In this document: positions 34,601 to 48,832 of the stretch, in pieces
How positions within the stretch are numbered: the stretch's first letter is position 1
Layout of the letters: the number at the start of each line of letters is the position of its first letter
Assembly: GCA_958496175.1 (NCBI GenBank)
Contig: OY292278.1
Span: 5,456,001 to 5,520,000, forward strand
Origin: Sisyra terminalis
Taxonomy: Eukaryota > Arthropoda > Insecta > Neuroptera > Sisyridae
DNA length: 64,000 nt
Direction: 5' to 3'
Translations under genes and position numbers: made by a program
The notes under the pieces: generated by a model
Database searches by the model: none
What the model saw: only the letters and a program-made list of their open reading frames with translations
Told to the model about the DNA's origin: nothing

Positions 34601-37600
34601 TGGTGCATGGGTTTTAACATCCTTAACTTTCCGTTTTAATTTCCCAAGGATCTAGCCGTTTAATTCGAATTTTATTCATGCAATTCGGTTAAGCATGATT
34701 CAGTCTTACATATTCTGCTTAATTTTAGCGAAAGAATCCATCCCTTATATCCTTTTTATGAACTTGAAAATAGTCCTTTTTGAAACTTTGAAACGATATT
34801 GCGGGTGTCCTTTTGCACACAGGACAAATTTTTTTTCACATTTCTTCTCACGTTAGAGCATTGTTTGATAATCCGTTGACACAATATATCCTTATAAGGA
34901 AATCGCCCCCCTCAAAAACGACCAATTTTAAGGGCAAATTTGGTGCATGGGTTTTAACATCCTTAATTTTCCGTTTTAATTTCCCAAGGATCTAGCCGTT
35001 TAATTCGAATTTTATTCATGCAATTCGGTTAAGCATGATTCAGTCTTAAATATTCTGCTTAATTTTAGCGAAAGAATCCATCCCTTATATCCTTTTTATG
35101 AACTTGAAAATAGTCCTTTTTGAAACTTTGAAACGATATTGCGGGTGTCCTTTTGCACACAGGACAAAATTTTTTTCACATTTCTTCTCACGTTAGAGCA
35201 TTGTTTGATAATCCGTTGACACAATATATCCTTATAAGGAAATCACACCCCTCAAAAACGACCAATTTTAAGGGCAAATTTGGTGCATGTGTTTCTACAT
35301 CCTTAACTTTCCGTTTTAATTTCCCAAGGATCTAGCAGTTTAATTTGACTTTTATTAATGCAATTCGGTTAAGCATGATTCAGTCTTAAATATTCTGCTT
35401 AATTTTAGCGAAAGAATCCATCCCTTATATCCTTTTTATGAACTTGAAAATAGTCCTTTTTGAAACTTTGAAACGATATTGCGGGTGTCCTTTTGCACAC
35501 AGGACAAAATTTTTTTCACATTTCTTCTCACGTTAGAGCATTGTTTGATAATCCGTTGACACAATATATCCTTATAAGGAAATCACACCCCTCAAAAACG
35601 ACCAATTTTAAGGGCAAATTTGGTGCATGGGTTTTAACATCCTTAACTTTCCGTTTTAATTTCCCAAGGATCTAGCCGTTTGATTCGAATTTTATTCATG
35701 CAATTCGGTTAAGCATGATTCAGTCTTAAATATTCTGCTTAATTTTAGCGAAAGAATCCATCCCTTATATCCTTTTTATGAACTTGAAAATAGTCCTTTT
35801 TGAAACTTTGAAACGATATTGCGGGTGTCCTTTTGCACACAGGACAAAATTTTTTTCACATTTCTTCTCACGTTAGAGCATTGTTTGATAATCCGTTGAC
35901 ACAATATATCCTTATATGGAAATCACACCCCTCAAAAACGACCAATTTTAAGGGCAAATTTGGTGCATGGGTTTTAACATCCTTAACTTTCCGTTTTAAT
36001 TTCCCAAGGATCTAGCCGTTTAATTCGAATTTTATTCATGCAATTCGGTTAAGCATGATTCAGTCTTACATATTCTGCTTAATTTTAGCGAAAGAATCCA
36101 TCCCTTATATCCTTTTTATGAACTTGAAAATAGTCCTTTTTGAAACTTTGAAACGATATTGCGGGTGTCCTTTTGCACACAGGACAAAATTTTTTTCACA
36201 TTTCTTCTCACGTTAGAGCATTGTTTGATAATCCGTTGACACAATATATCCTTATAAGGAAATCACACCCCTCAAAAACGACCAATTTTAAGGGCAAATT
36301 TGGTGCATTGGTTTTAACATCCTTAACTTTCCGTTTTAATTTCCCAAGGATCTAGCCGTTTAATTCGAATTTTATTCATGCAATTCGGTTAAGCATGATT
36401 CAGTCTTAAATATTCTGCTTAATTTTAGCGAAAGAATCCATCCCTTATATCCTTTTTATGAACTTGAAAATAGTCCTTTTTGAAACTTTGAAACGATATT
36501 GCGGGTGTCCTTTTGCACACAGGACAAAATTTTTTTCACATTTCTTCTCACGTTAGAGCATTGTTTGATAATCCGTTGACACAATATATCCTTATAAGGA
36601 AATCACACCCCTCAAAAACGACCAATTTTAAGGGCAAATTTGGTGCATGTGTTTCTACATCCTTAACTTTCCGTTTTAATTTCCCAAGGATCTAGCAGTT
36701 TAATTTGACTTTTATTAATGCAATTCGGTTAAGCATGATTCAGTCTTAAATATTCTGCTTAATTTTAGCGAAAGAATCCATCCCTTATATCCTTTTTATG
36801 AACTTGAAAATAGTCCTTTTTGAAACTTTGAAACGATATTGCGGGTGTCCTTTTGCACACAGGACAAAATTTTTTTCACATTTCTTCTCACGTTAGAGCA
36901 TTGTTTGATAATCCGTTGACACAATATATCCTTATAAGGAAATCACACCCCTCAAAAACGACCAATTTTAAGGGCAAATTTGGTGCATGGGTTTTAACAT
37001 CCTTAACTTTCCGTTTTAATTTCCCAAGGATCTAGCCGTTTGATTCGAATTTTATTCATGCAATTCGGTTAAGCATGATTCAGTCTTAAATATTCTGCTT
37101 AATTTTAGCGAAAGAATCCATCCCTTATATCCTTTTTATGAACTTGAAAATAGTCCTTTTTGAAACTTTGAAACGATATTGCGGGTGTCCTTTTGCACAC
37201 AGGACAAAATTTTTTTCACATTTCTTCTCACGTTAGAGCATTGTTTGATAATCCGTTGACACAATATATCCTTATATGGAAATCACACCCCTCAAAAACG
37301 ACCAATTTTAAGGGCAAATTTGGTGCATGGGTTTTAACATCCTTAACTTTCCGTTTTAATTTCCCAAGGATCTAGCCGTTTAATTCGAATTTTATTAATG
37401 CAATTCGGTTAAGCATGATTCAGTCTTAAATATTCTGCTTAATTTTAGCGAAAGAATCCATCCCTTATATCCTTTTTATGAACTTGAAAATAGTCCTTTT
37501 TGAAACTTTGAAACGATATTGCGGGTGTCCTTTTGCACACAGGACAAAATTTTTTTCACATTTCTTCTCACGTTAGAGCATTGTTTGATAATCCGTTGAC

Positions 37601-40600
37601 ACAATATATCCTTATAAGGAAATCACACCCCTCAAAAACGACCAATTTTAAGGGCAAATTTGGTGCATTGGTTTTAACATCCTTAACTTTCCGTTTTAAT
37701 TTCCCAAGGATCTAGCCGTTTAATTCGAATTTTATTCATGCAATTCGGTTAAGCATGATTCAGTCTTAAATATTCTGCTTAATTTTAGCGAAAGAATCCA
37801 TCCCTTATATCCTTTTTATGAACTTGAAAATAGTCCTTTTTGAAACTTTGAAACGATATTGCGGGTGTCCTTTTGCACACAGGACAAAATTTTTTTCACA
37901 TTTCTTCTCACGTTAGAGCATTGTTTGATAATCCGTTGACACAATATATCCTTATAAGGAAATCACACCCCTCAAAAACGACCAATTTTAAGGGCAAATT
38001 TGGTGCATGTATTTCTACATCCTTATCTTTCCGTTTTAATTTCCCAAGGATCTAGCCGTTTAATTCGAATTTTATTCATGCAATTCGGTTAAGCATGATT
38101 CAGTCTTAAATATTCTGCTTAATTTTAGCGAAAGAATCCATCCCTTATATCCTTTTTATGAACTTGAAAATAGTCCTTTTTGAAACTTTGAAACGATATT
38201 GCGGGTGTCCTTTTGCACACAGGACAAAATTTTTTTCACATTTCTTCTCACGTTAGAGCATTGTTTGATAATCCGTTGACACAATATATCCTTATAAGGA
38301 AATCACACCCCTCAAAAACGACCAATTTTAAGGGCAAATTTGGTGCATTGGTTTTAACATCCTTAACTTTCCGTTTTAATTTCCCAAGGATCTAGCCGTT
38401 TAATTCGAATTTTATTCATGCAATTCGGTTAAGCATGATTCAGTCTTAAATATTCTGCTTAATTTTAGCGAAAGAATCCATCCCTTATATCCTTTTTATG
38501 AACTTGAAAATAGTCCTTTTTGAAACTTTGAAACGATATTGCGGGTGTCCTTTTGCACACAGGACAAAATTTTTTTCACATTTCTTCTCACGTTAGAGCA
38601 TTGTTTGATAATCCGTTGACACAATATATCCTTATAAGGAAATCACACCCCTCAAAAACGACCAATTTCAAGGGCAAATTTGGTGCATGGGTTTTAACAT
38701 CCTTAACTTTCCGTTTTAATTTCCCAAGGATCTAGCCGTTTAATTCGAATTTTATTCATGCAATTCGGTTAAGCATGATTCAGTCTTAAATATTCTGCTT
38801 AATTTTAGCGAAAGAATCCATCCCTTATATCCTTTTTATGAACTTGAAAATAGTCCTTTTTGAAACTTTGAAACGATATTGCGGGTGTCCTTTTGCACAC
38901 AGGACAAAATTTTTTTCACATTTCTTCTCACGTTAGAGCATTGTTTGATAATCCGTTGACACAATATATCCTTATAAGGAAATCGCCCCCCTCAAAAACG
39001 ACCAATTTTAAGGGCAAATTTGGTGCATGGGTTTTAACATCCTTAACTTTCCGTTTTAATTTCCCAAGGATCTAGCCGTTTAATTCGAATTTTATTCATG
39101 CAATTCGGTTAAGCATGATTCAGTCTTAAATATTCTGCTTAATTTTAGCGAAAGAATCCATCCCTTATATCCTTTTTATGAACTTGAAAATAGTCCTTTT
39201 TGAAACTTTGAAACGATATTACGGGTGTCCTTTTGCACACAGGACAAAATTTTTTTCACATTTCTTCTCATGTTAGAGCATTGTTTGATAATCCGTTGAC
39301 ACAATATATCCTTATAAGGAACGCACACCCCTCAAAAACGACCAATTTTAAGGGCAAATTTGGTGCATGAGTTTTAACATCCTTAACTTTCCGTTTTAAT
39401 TTCCCAAGGATCTAGCCGTTTGATTCGAATTTTATTCATGCAATTCGGTTAAGCATGATTCAGTCTTAAATATTCTGCTTAATTTTAGCGAAAGAATCCA
39501 TCCCTTATATCCTTTTTATGAACTTGAAAATAGTCCTTTTTGAAACTTTGAAACGATATTGCGGGTGTCCTTTTGCACACAGGACAAAATTTTTTTCACA
39601 TTTCTTCTCATGTTAGAGCATTGTTTGATAATCCGTTGACACAATATATCCTTATAAGGAAATCACACCCCTCAAAAACGACCAATTTTAAGGGCATATT
39701 TGGTGCATGGGTTTTAACATCCTTAACTTTCCGTTTTAATTTCCCAAGGATCTAGCCGTTTAATTCGAATTTTATTCATGCAATTCGGTTAAGCATGATT
39801 CAGTCTTAAATATTCTGCTTAATTTTAGCGAAAGAATCCATCCCTTATATCCTTTTTATGAACTTGAAAATAGTCCTTTTTGAAACTTTGAAACGATATT
39901 GCGGGTGTCCTTTTGCACACAGGACAAAATTTTTTTCACATTTCTTCTCACGATAGAGCATTGTTTGATAATCCGTTGACACAATATATCCTTATAAGGA
40001 AATCACACCCCTCATAAACGACCTATTTTAAGGGCAAATTTGGTGCATGGGTTTTAACATCCTTAACTTTCCGTTTTAATTTCCCAAGGATCTAGCCGTT
40101 TAATTCAAGTTTTATTCATGCAATTCGGTTAAGCATGATTTAGTCTTAAATATTCTGCTTAATTTAAGCGAAAGAATCCATCCCTTATATCCTTTTTATG
40201 AACTTGAAAATAGTCCTTTTTGAAACTTTGAAACGATATTACGGGTGTCCTTTTGCACACAGGACAAAATTTTTTTCACATTTCTTCTCATGTTAGAGCA
40301 TTGTTTGATAATCCGTTGACACAATATATCCTTATAAGGAAATCACACCCCTCAAAAACGACCAATTTTAAGGGCAAATTTGGTGCATGTGTTTCTACAT
40401 CCTTAACTTTCCGTTTTAATTTCCCAAGGATCTAGCAGTTTAATTTGACTTTTATTAATGCAATTCGGTTAAGCATGATTCAGTCTTAAATATTCTGCTT
40501 AATTTTAGCGAAAGAATCCATCCCTTATATCCTTTTTATGAACTTGAAAATAGTCCTTTTTGAAACTTTGAAACGATATTGCGGGTGTCCTTTTGCACAC

Positions 40601-43600
40601 AGGACAAAATTTTTTTCACATTTCTTCTCACGTTAGAGCATTGTTTGATAATCCGTTGACACAATAAATCCTTATAAGGAAATCACACCCCTCAAAAACG
40701 ACCAATTTTAAGGGCAAATTTGGTGCATGGGTTTTAACATCCTTAACTTTCCGTTTTAATTTCCCAAGGATCTAGCCGTTTAATTCGAATTTTATTCATG
40801 CAATTCGGTTAAGCATGATTCAGTCTTAAATATTCTGCTTAATTTTAGCGAAAGAATCCATCCCTTATATCCTTTTTATGAACTTGAAAATAGTCCTTTT
40901 TGAAACTTTGAAACGATATTGCGGGTGTCCTTTTGCACACAGGACAAAATTTTTTTCACATTTCTTCTCACGTTAGAGCATTGTTTGATAATCCGTTGAC
41001 ACAATATATCCTTATAAGGAAATCGCCCCCCTCAAAAACGACCAATTTTAAGGGCAAATTTGGTGCATGGGTTTTAACATCCTTAACTTTCCGTTTTAAT
41101 TTCCCAAGGATCTAGCCGTTTGATTCGAATTTTATTCATGCAATTCGGTTAAGCATGATTCAGTCTTAAATATTCTGCTTAATTTTAGCGAAAGAATCCA
41201 TCCCTTATATCCTTTTTATGAACTTGAAAATAGTCCTTTTTGAAACTTTGAAACGATATTGCGGGTGTCCTTTTGCACACAGGACAAAATTTTTTTCACA
41301 TTTCTTCTCACGTTAGAGCATTGTTTGATAATCCGTTGACACAATATATCCTTATAAGGAAATCACACCCCTCAAAAACGACCAATTTTAAGGGCAAATT
41401 TGGTGCATGTATTTCTACATCCTTATCTTTCCGTTTTAATTTCCCAAGGATCTAGCCGTTTAATTCGAATTTTTTTCATGCAATTCGGTTAAGCATGATT
41501 CAGTCTTAAATATTCTGATTAATTTTAGCGAAAGAATCCATCCCTTATATCCTTTTTATGAACTTGAAAATAGTCCTTTTTGAAACTTTGAAACGATATT
41601 GCGGGTGTCCTTTTGCACACAGGACAAAATTTTTTTCACATTTCTTCTCATGTTAGAGCATTGTTTGATAATCCGTTGACACAATATATCCTTATAAGGA
41701 AATCACACCCCTCAAAAACGACCAATTTTAAGGGCATATTTGGTGCATGGGTTTTAACATCCTTAACTTTCCGTTTTAATTTCCCAAGGATCTAGCCGTT
41801 TAATTCGAATTTTATTCATGCAATTCGGTTAAGCATGATTCAGTCTTAAATATTCTGCTTAATTTTAGCGAAAGAATCCATCCCTTATATCCTTTTTATG
41901 AACTTGAAAATAGTCCTTTTTGAAACTTTGAAACGATATTGCGGGTGTCCTTTTGCACACAGGACAAAATTTTTTTCACATTTCTTCTCACGATAGAGCA
42001 TTGTTTGATAATCCGTTGACACAATATATCCTTATAAGGAAATCACACCCCTCATAAACGACCAATTTTAAGGGCAAATTTGGTGCATGGGTTTTAACAT
42101 CCTTAACTTTCCGTTTTAATTTCCCAAGGATCTAGCCGTTTAATTCAAGTTTTATTCATGCAATTCGGTTAAGCATGATTTAGTCTTAAATATTCTGCTT
42201 AATTTAAGCGAAAGAATCCATCCCTTATATCCTTTTTATGAACTTGAAAATAGTCCTTTTTGAAACTTTGAAACGATATTACGGGTGTCCTTTTGCACAC
42301 AGGACAAAATTTTTTTCACATTTCTTCTCATGTTAGAGCATTGTTTGATAATCCGTTGACACAATATATCCTTATAAGGAAATCACACCCCTCAAAAACG
42401 ACCAATTTTAAGGGCAAATTTGGTGCATGGGTTTTAACATCCTTAACTTTCCGTTTTAATTTCCCAAGGATCTAGCCGTTTAATTCGAATTTTATTCATG
42501 CAATTCGGTTAAGCATGATTCAGTCTTAAATATTCTGCTTAATTTTAGCGAAAGAATCCATCCCTTATATCCTTTTTATGAACTTGAAAATAGTCTTTTT
42601 TGAAACTTTGAAACGATATTGCGGGTGTCCTTTTGCACACAGGACAAAATTTTTTTCACATTTCTTCTCACGATAGAGCATTGTTTGATAATCCGTTGAC
42701 ACAATATATCCTTATAAGGAAATCACACCCCTCAAAAACGACCAATTTTAAGGGCATATTTGGTGCATGTATTTCTACATCCTTATCTTTCCGTTTTAAT
42801 TTCCCAAGGATCTAGCCGTTTAATTCGAATTTTTTTCATGCAATTCGGTTAAGCATGATTCAGTCTTAAATATTCTGCTTAATTTTAGCGAAAGAATCCA
42901 TCCCTTATATCCTTTTTATGAACTTGAAAATAGTCCTTTTTGAAACTTTGAAACGATATTACGGGTGTCCTTTTGCACACAGGACAAAATTTTTTTCACA
43001 TTTCTTCTCATGTTAGAGCATTGTTTGATAATCCGTTGACACAATATATCCTTATAAGGAAATCACACCCCTCAAAAACGACCAATTTTAAGGGCAAATT
43101 TGGTGCATGTGTTTCTACATCCTTAACTTTCCGTTTTAATTTCCCAAGGATCTAGCAGTTTAATTTGACTTTTATTAATGCAATTCGGTTAAGCATGATT
43201 CAGTCTTAAATATTCTGCTTAATTTTAGCGAAAGAATCCATCCCTTATATCCTTTTTATGAACTTGAAAATAGTCCTTTTTGAAACTTTGAAACGATATT
43301 GCGGGTGTCCTTTTGCACACAGGACAAAATTTTTTTCACATTTCTTCTCACGTTAGAGCATTGTTTGATAATCCGTTGACACAATAAATCCTTATAAGGA
43401 AATCACACCCCTCAAAAACGACCAATTTTAAGGGCAAATTTGGTGCATGTGTTTCTACATCCTTATCTTTCCGTTTTAATTTCCCAAGGATCTAGCCGTT
43501 TAATTCGAATTTTTTTCATGCAATTCGGTTAAGCATGATTCAGTCTTAAATATTCTGCTTAATTTTAGCGAAAGAATCCATCCCTTATATCCTTTTTATG

Positions 43601-46600
43601 AACTTGAAAATAGACCTTTTTGAAACTTTGAAACGATATTACGGGTGTCCTTTTGCACACAGGACAAAATTTTTTTCACATTTCTTCTCATGTTAGAGCA
43701 TTGTTTGATAATCCGTTGACACAATATATCCTTATAAGGAAATCACACCCCTCAAAAACGACCAATTTTAAGGGCAAATTTGGTGCATGTGTTTCTACAT
43801 CCTTAACTTTCCGTTTTAATTTCCCAAGGATCTAGCAGTTTAATTTGACTTTTATTAATGCAATTCGGTTAAGCATGATTCAGTCTTAAATATTCTGCTT
43901 AATTTTAGCGAAAGAATCCATCCCTTATATCCTTTTTATGAACTTGAAAATAGTCCTTTTTGAAACTTTGAAACGATATTACGGGTGTCCTTTTGCACAC
44001 AGGACAAAATTTTTTTCACATTTCTTCTCATGTTAGAGCATTGTTTGATAATCCGTTGACACAATATATCCTTATAAGGAACGCACACCCCTCAAAAACG
44101 ACCAATTTTAAGGGCAAATTTGGTGCATGGGTTTTAACATCCTTAACTTTCCGTTTTAATTTCCCAAGGATCTAGCCGTTTGATTCGAATTTTATTCATG
44201 CAATTCGGTTAAGCATGATTCAGTCTTAAATATTCTGCTTAATTTTAGCGAAAGAATCCATCCCTTATATCCTTTTTATGAACTTGAAAATAGTCCTTTT
44301 TGAAACTTTGAAACGATATTGCGGGTGTCCTTTTGCACACAGGACAAAATTTTTTTCACATTTCTTCTCACGTTAGAGCATTGTTTGATAATCCGTTGAC
44401 ACAATATATCCTTATAAGGAAATCACACCCCTCAAAAACGACCAATTTTAAGGGCAAATTTGGTGCATGTATTTCTACATCCTTATCTTTCCGTTTTAAT
44501 TTCCCAAGGATCTAGCCGTTTAATTCGAATTTTTTTCATGCAATTCGGTTAAGCATGATTCAGTCTTAAATATTCTGCTTAATTTTAGCGAAAGAATCCA
44601 TCCCTTATATCCTTTTTATGAACTTGAAAATAGTCCTTTTTGAAACTTTGAAACGATATTGCGGGTGTCCTTTTGCACACAGGACAAAATTTTTTTCACA
44701 TTTCTTCTCATGTTAGAGCATTGTTTGATAATCCGTTGACACAATATATCCTTATAAGGAAATCACACCCCTCAAAAACGACCAATTTTAAGGGCAAATT
44801 TGGTGCATGTGTTTCTACATCCTTAACTTTCCGTTTTAATTTCCCAAGGATCTAGCAGTTTAATTTGACTTTTATTAATGCAATTCGGTTAAGCATGATT
44901 CAGTCTTAAATATTCTGCTTAATTTTAGCGAAAGAATCCATCCCTTATATCCTTTTTATGAACTTGAAAATAGTCCTTTTTGAAACTTTGAAACGATATT
45001 GCGGGTGTCCTTTTGCACACAGGACAAAATTTTTTTCACATTTCTTCTCACGATAGAGCATTGTTTGATAATCCGTTGACACAATATATCCTTATAAGGA
45101 AATCACACCCCTCATAAACGACCAATTTTAAGGGCAAATTTGGTGCATGGGTTTTAACATCCTTAACTTTCCGTTTTAATTTCCCAAGGATCTAGCCGTT
45201 TAATTCAAGTTTTATTCATGCAATTCGGTTAAGCATGATTTAGTCTTAAATATTCTGCTTAATTTAAGCGAAAGAATCCATCCCTTATATCCTTTTTATG
45301 AACTTGAAAATAGTCCTTTTTGAAACTTTGAAACGATATTACGGGTGTCCTTTTGCACACAGGACAAAATTTTTTTCACATTTCTTCTCATGTTAGAGCA
45401 TTGTTTGATAATCCGTTGACACAATATATCCTTATAAGGAAATCACACCCCTCAAAAACGACCAATTTTAAGGGCAAATTTGGTGCATGTGTTTCTACAT
45501 CCTTAACTTTCCGTTTTAATTTCCCCAGGATCTAGCAGTTTAATTTGACTTTTATTAATGCAATTCGGTTAAGCATGATTCAGTCTTAAATATTCTGCTT
45601 AATTTTAGCGAAAGAATCCATCCCTTATATCCTTTTTATGAACTTGAAAATAGTCCTTTTTGAAACTTTGAAACGATATTGCGGGTGTCCTTTTGCACAC
45701 AGGACAAAATTTTTTTCACATTTCTTCTCACGTTAGAGCATTGTTTGATAATCCGTTGACACAATATATCCTTATAAGGAAATCACACCCCTCAAAAACG
45801 ACCAATTTTAAGGGCAAATTTGGTGCATGGGTTTTAACATCCTTAACTTTCCGTTTTAATTTCCCAAGGATCTAGCCGTTTAATTCGAATTTTATTCATG
45901 CAATTCGGTTAAGCATGATACAGACTTAAATATTCTGCTTAATTTTAGCGAAAGAATCCTTCCCTTATATCCTTTTTATGAACTTGAAAATAGTCCTTTT
46001 TGAAACTTTGAAACGATATTGCGGGTGTCCTTTTGCACACAGGACAAAATTTTTTTCACATTTCTTCTCACGTTAGAGCATTGTTTGATAATCCGTTGAC
46101 ACAATATATCCTTATAAGGAAATCACACCCCTCAAAAACGACCAATTTTAAGGGCATATTTGGTGCATGGGTTTTAACATCCTTAACTTTCCGTTTTAAT
46201 TTCCCAAGGATCTAGCCGTTTAATTCGAATTTTATTCATGCAATTCGGTTAAGCATGATTCAGTCTTAAATATTCTGCTTAATTTTAGCGAAAGAATCCA
46301 TCCCTTATATCCTTTTTATGAACTTGAAAATAGTCCTTTTTGAAACTTTGAAACGATATTGCGGGTGTCCTTTTGCACACAGGACAAAATTTTTTTCACA
46401 TTTCTTCTCACGTTAGAGCATTGTTTGATAATCCGTTGACACAATATATCCTTATAAGGAAATCGCCCCCCTCAAAAACGACCAATTTTAAGGGCAAATT
46501 TGGTGCATGTATTTCTACATCCTTATCTTTCCGTTTTAATTTCCCAAGGATTTAGCCGTTTAATTCGAATTTTATTCATGCAATTCGGTTAAGCATGATT

Positions 46601-48437
46601 CAGTCTTAAATATTCTGCTTAATTTTAGCGAAAGAATCCATCCCTTATATCCTTTTTATGAACTTGAAAATAGTCCTTTTTGAAACTTTGAAACGATATT
46701 GCGGGTGTCCTTTTGCACACAGGACAAAAATTTTTTCACATTTCTTCTCACGTTAGAGCATTGTTTGATAATCCGTTGACACAATATATCCTTATAAGGA
46801 AATCACACCCCTCAAAAACGACCAATTTTAAGGGCAAAATTGGTGCATGGGTTTTAACATCCTTAATTTTCCGTTTTAATTTCCCAAGGATCAAGCCGTT
46901 TAATTCGAATTTTATTCATGCAATTCGGTTAAGCATGATTCAGTCTTAAATATTCTGCTTAATTTTAGCGAAAGAATCCATCCCTTATATCCTTTTTATG
47001 AACTTGAAAATAGTCCTTTTTGAAACTTTGAAACGATATTGCGGGTGTCCTTTTGCACACAGGACAAAATTTTTTTCACATTTCTTCTCACGTTAGAGCA
47101 TTGTTTGATAATCCGTTGACACAATATATCCTTATAAGGAAATCACACCCCTCAAAAACGACCAATTTCAAGGGCAAATTTGGTGCATGGGTTTTAACAT
47201 CCTTAATTTTCCGTTTTAATTTCCCAAGGATCTAGCCGTTTAATTCGAATTTTATTCATGCAATTCGGTTAAGCATGATTCAGTCTTAAATATTCTGCTT
47301 AATTTTAGCGAAAGAATCCATCCCTTATATCCTTTTTGTGAACTTGAAAATAGTCCTTTTTGAAACTTTGAAACGATATTGCGGGTGTCCTTTAGCACAC
47401 AGGACAAAAATTTTTTCACATTTCTTCTCACGTTAGAGCATTGTTTGATAATCCGTTGACACAATATATCCTTATAAGGAAATCACACCCCTCAAAAACG
47501 ACCAATTTCAAGGGCAAATTTGGTGCATGGGTTTTAACATCCTTAACTTTCCGTTTTAATTTCCCAAGGATCTAGCCGTTTAATTCGAATTTTATTCATG
47601 CAATTCGGTTAAGCATGATTCAGTCTTAAATATTCTGCTTAATTTTAGCGAAAGAATCCATCCCTTATATCCTTTTTATGAACTTGAAAATAGTCCTTTT
47701 TGAAACTTTGAAACGATATTGCGGGTGTCCTTTTGCACACAGGACAAATTTTTTTTCACATTTCTTCTCACGTTAGAGCATTGTTTGATAATCCGTTGAC
47801 ACAATATATCCTTATAAGGAAATCGCCCCCCACAAAAACGACCAATTTGAAGGGCAAATTTGGTGCATGTATTTCTACATCCTTATCTTTCCGTTTTAAT
47901 TTCCCTAGGATCTAGCCGTTTAATTCGAATTTTATTCATGCAATTCGGTTAAGCATGATTCAGTCTTAAATATTCTGCTTAATTTTAGCGAAAGAATCCA
48001 TCCCTTATATCCTTTTTATGAACTTGAAAATAGTCCTTTTTGAAACTTTGAAACGATATTACGGGTGTCCTTTTGCACACAGGACAAAATTTTTTTCACA
48101 TTTCTTCTCACGTTAGAGCATTGTTTGATAATTTGTTGACACAATATATCCTTATAAGGAAATCACACCCCTCAAAAACGACCAATTTTAAGGGCAAATT
48201 TGGTGCATGGGTTTTAACATCCTTAATTTTCCGTTTTAATTTCCCAAGGATCAAGCCGTTTAATTCGAATTTTATTCATGCAATTCGGTTAAGCATGATT
48301 CAGTCTTAAATATTCTGCATAATTTTAGCGAAAGAATCCATCCCTTATATCCTTTTTATGAACTTGAAAATAGTCCTTTTTGAAACTTTGAAACGATATT
48401 GCGGGTGTCCTTTTGCACACAGGACTAAATTTTTTTC
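31648..48437 (+). repeat. Satellite array, 340 bp monomer, about 49 copies
   Basis: Every monomer is exactly 340 bp: the landmark TTTTGCACACAGGAC recurs at 340-bp steps from about 31750 to 48410 without a single net indel. Variation is by substitution at a few positions, for example AATCACACCC or AATCGCCCCC, GTGCATGGGTTTTAACA or GTGCATGTGTTTCTACA, ACGTTAGAGC or ATGTTAGAGC or ACGATAGAGC. Most monomers contain the 12-bp palindrome TCCTTATAAGGA and a TGTCC...GGACA hairpin. A 60-codon open frame persists in most monomers but starts at TTG, is broken in several, and has no protein-like signature, so I do not call it a gene. The first and last monomers are partial. Confidence 0.97.
33453..38000 (+). 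repeat. Higher-order repeats of 4 monomers (1360 bp) inside the satellite
   Basis: Monomer variants recur in order. The set at 33453-34812 (CGCCCCC type, TGTTTCTACA type, GGTTTTAACA type, CTTATATGGA type) is repeated at 34813-36172, including the rare CAGTCTTACATA after the last member. A second set at 35153-36512 recurs at 36513-37872. Farther right (39573 and 41613) a 2040-bp (six-monomer) recurrence of CATATTTGG and ATAGAGC/CATAAACG variants is visible but less regular. Confidence 0.75.
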
Positions 48438-48442
48438 TCTAG

Positions 48443-48832
48443 ACAATTGGTTTAAGGGTTTTATTAATCAAATGGTCGATTATAATAATTCTTATCATGA
48501 AATGCCATCTTTGCAATTATCTGTTATTTTACAAAATGTTGCAGTTAGGCAACCCTTCATACATGGCTGAATTGGTGTTGCGGCTTAATATTCGAATTTT
48601 TCAACATGATTTAAATTGAACATATGAATTTTTGTGTAAATTTTTATTATTGTTTTTAATAGAATCAACGTCACTGGAAATTAAGGATCAATGCTGTTTT
48701 GTTCGGGTTGAAGGAAGTGCTTTCCTTCTTTGGAGACAAATGTTTAGTAAGTGGTAGTGTTATTGAAACTTGTAAATATTGTTCTAATTGAATTTTTCGC
48801 TACAGAAGAAGCTGTCGGAAGAAAACTTATAA
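48443..48832 (+). pseudogene. Possible captured gene fragment, left arm (three exon-like pieces)
   Basis: Piece a, 48443-48570, follows TTTTTTTCTCTAG and encodes about 41 residues (NWFKGFINQMVDYNN, ending PFIHG and stop). Piece b, 48663-48746, lies between a TTTTAATAG acceptor and a GTAAGT donor and encodes 28 residues (RINAVLFGLKEVLSFFG). Piece c, 48806-48832, follows CGCTACAG and reads KKLSEENL then stop. Pieces b and c join in phase 0. Composition and splice sites look protein-like, but I do not recognise the family, and piece a stops before a donor. The same sequence is inverted at 55004-55393. Confidence 0.3.

Noticed and set aside
31753..48309. Recurrent 60-codon open frames in every satellite monomer as a repeated protein gene
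   Set aside because: They start at TTG rather than ATG, are interrupted in several monomers, show no protein-like composition or splice context, and simply reflect amplification of one sequence.
31648..48437. CRISPR-like array
   Set aside because: The 340-bp units are contiguous tandem copies without unique spacers in a eukaryotic genome; this is satellite DNA.
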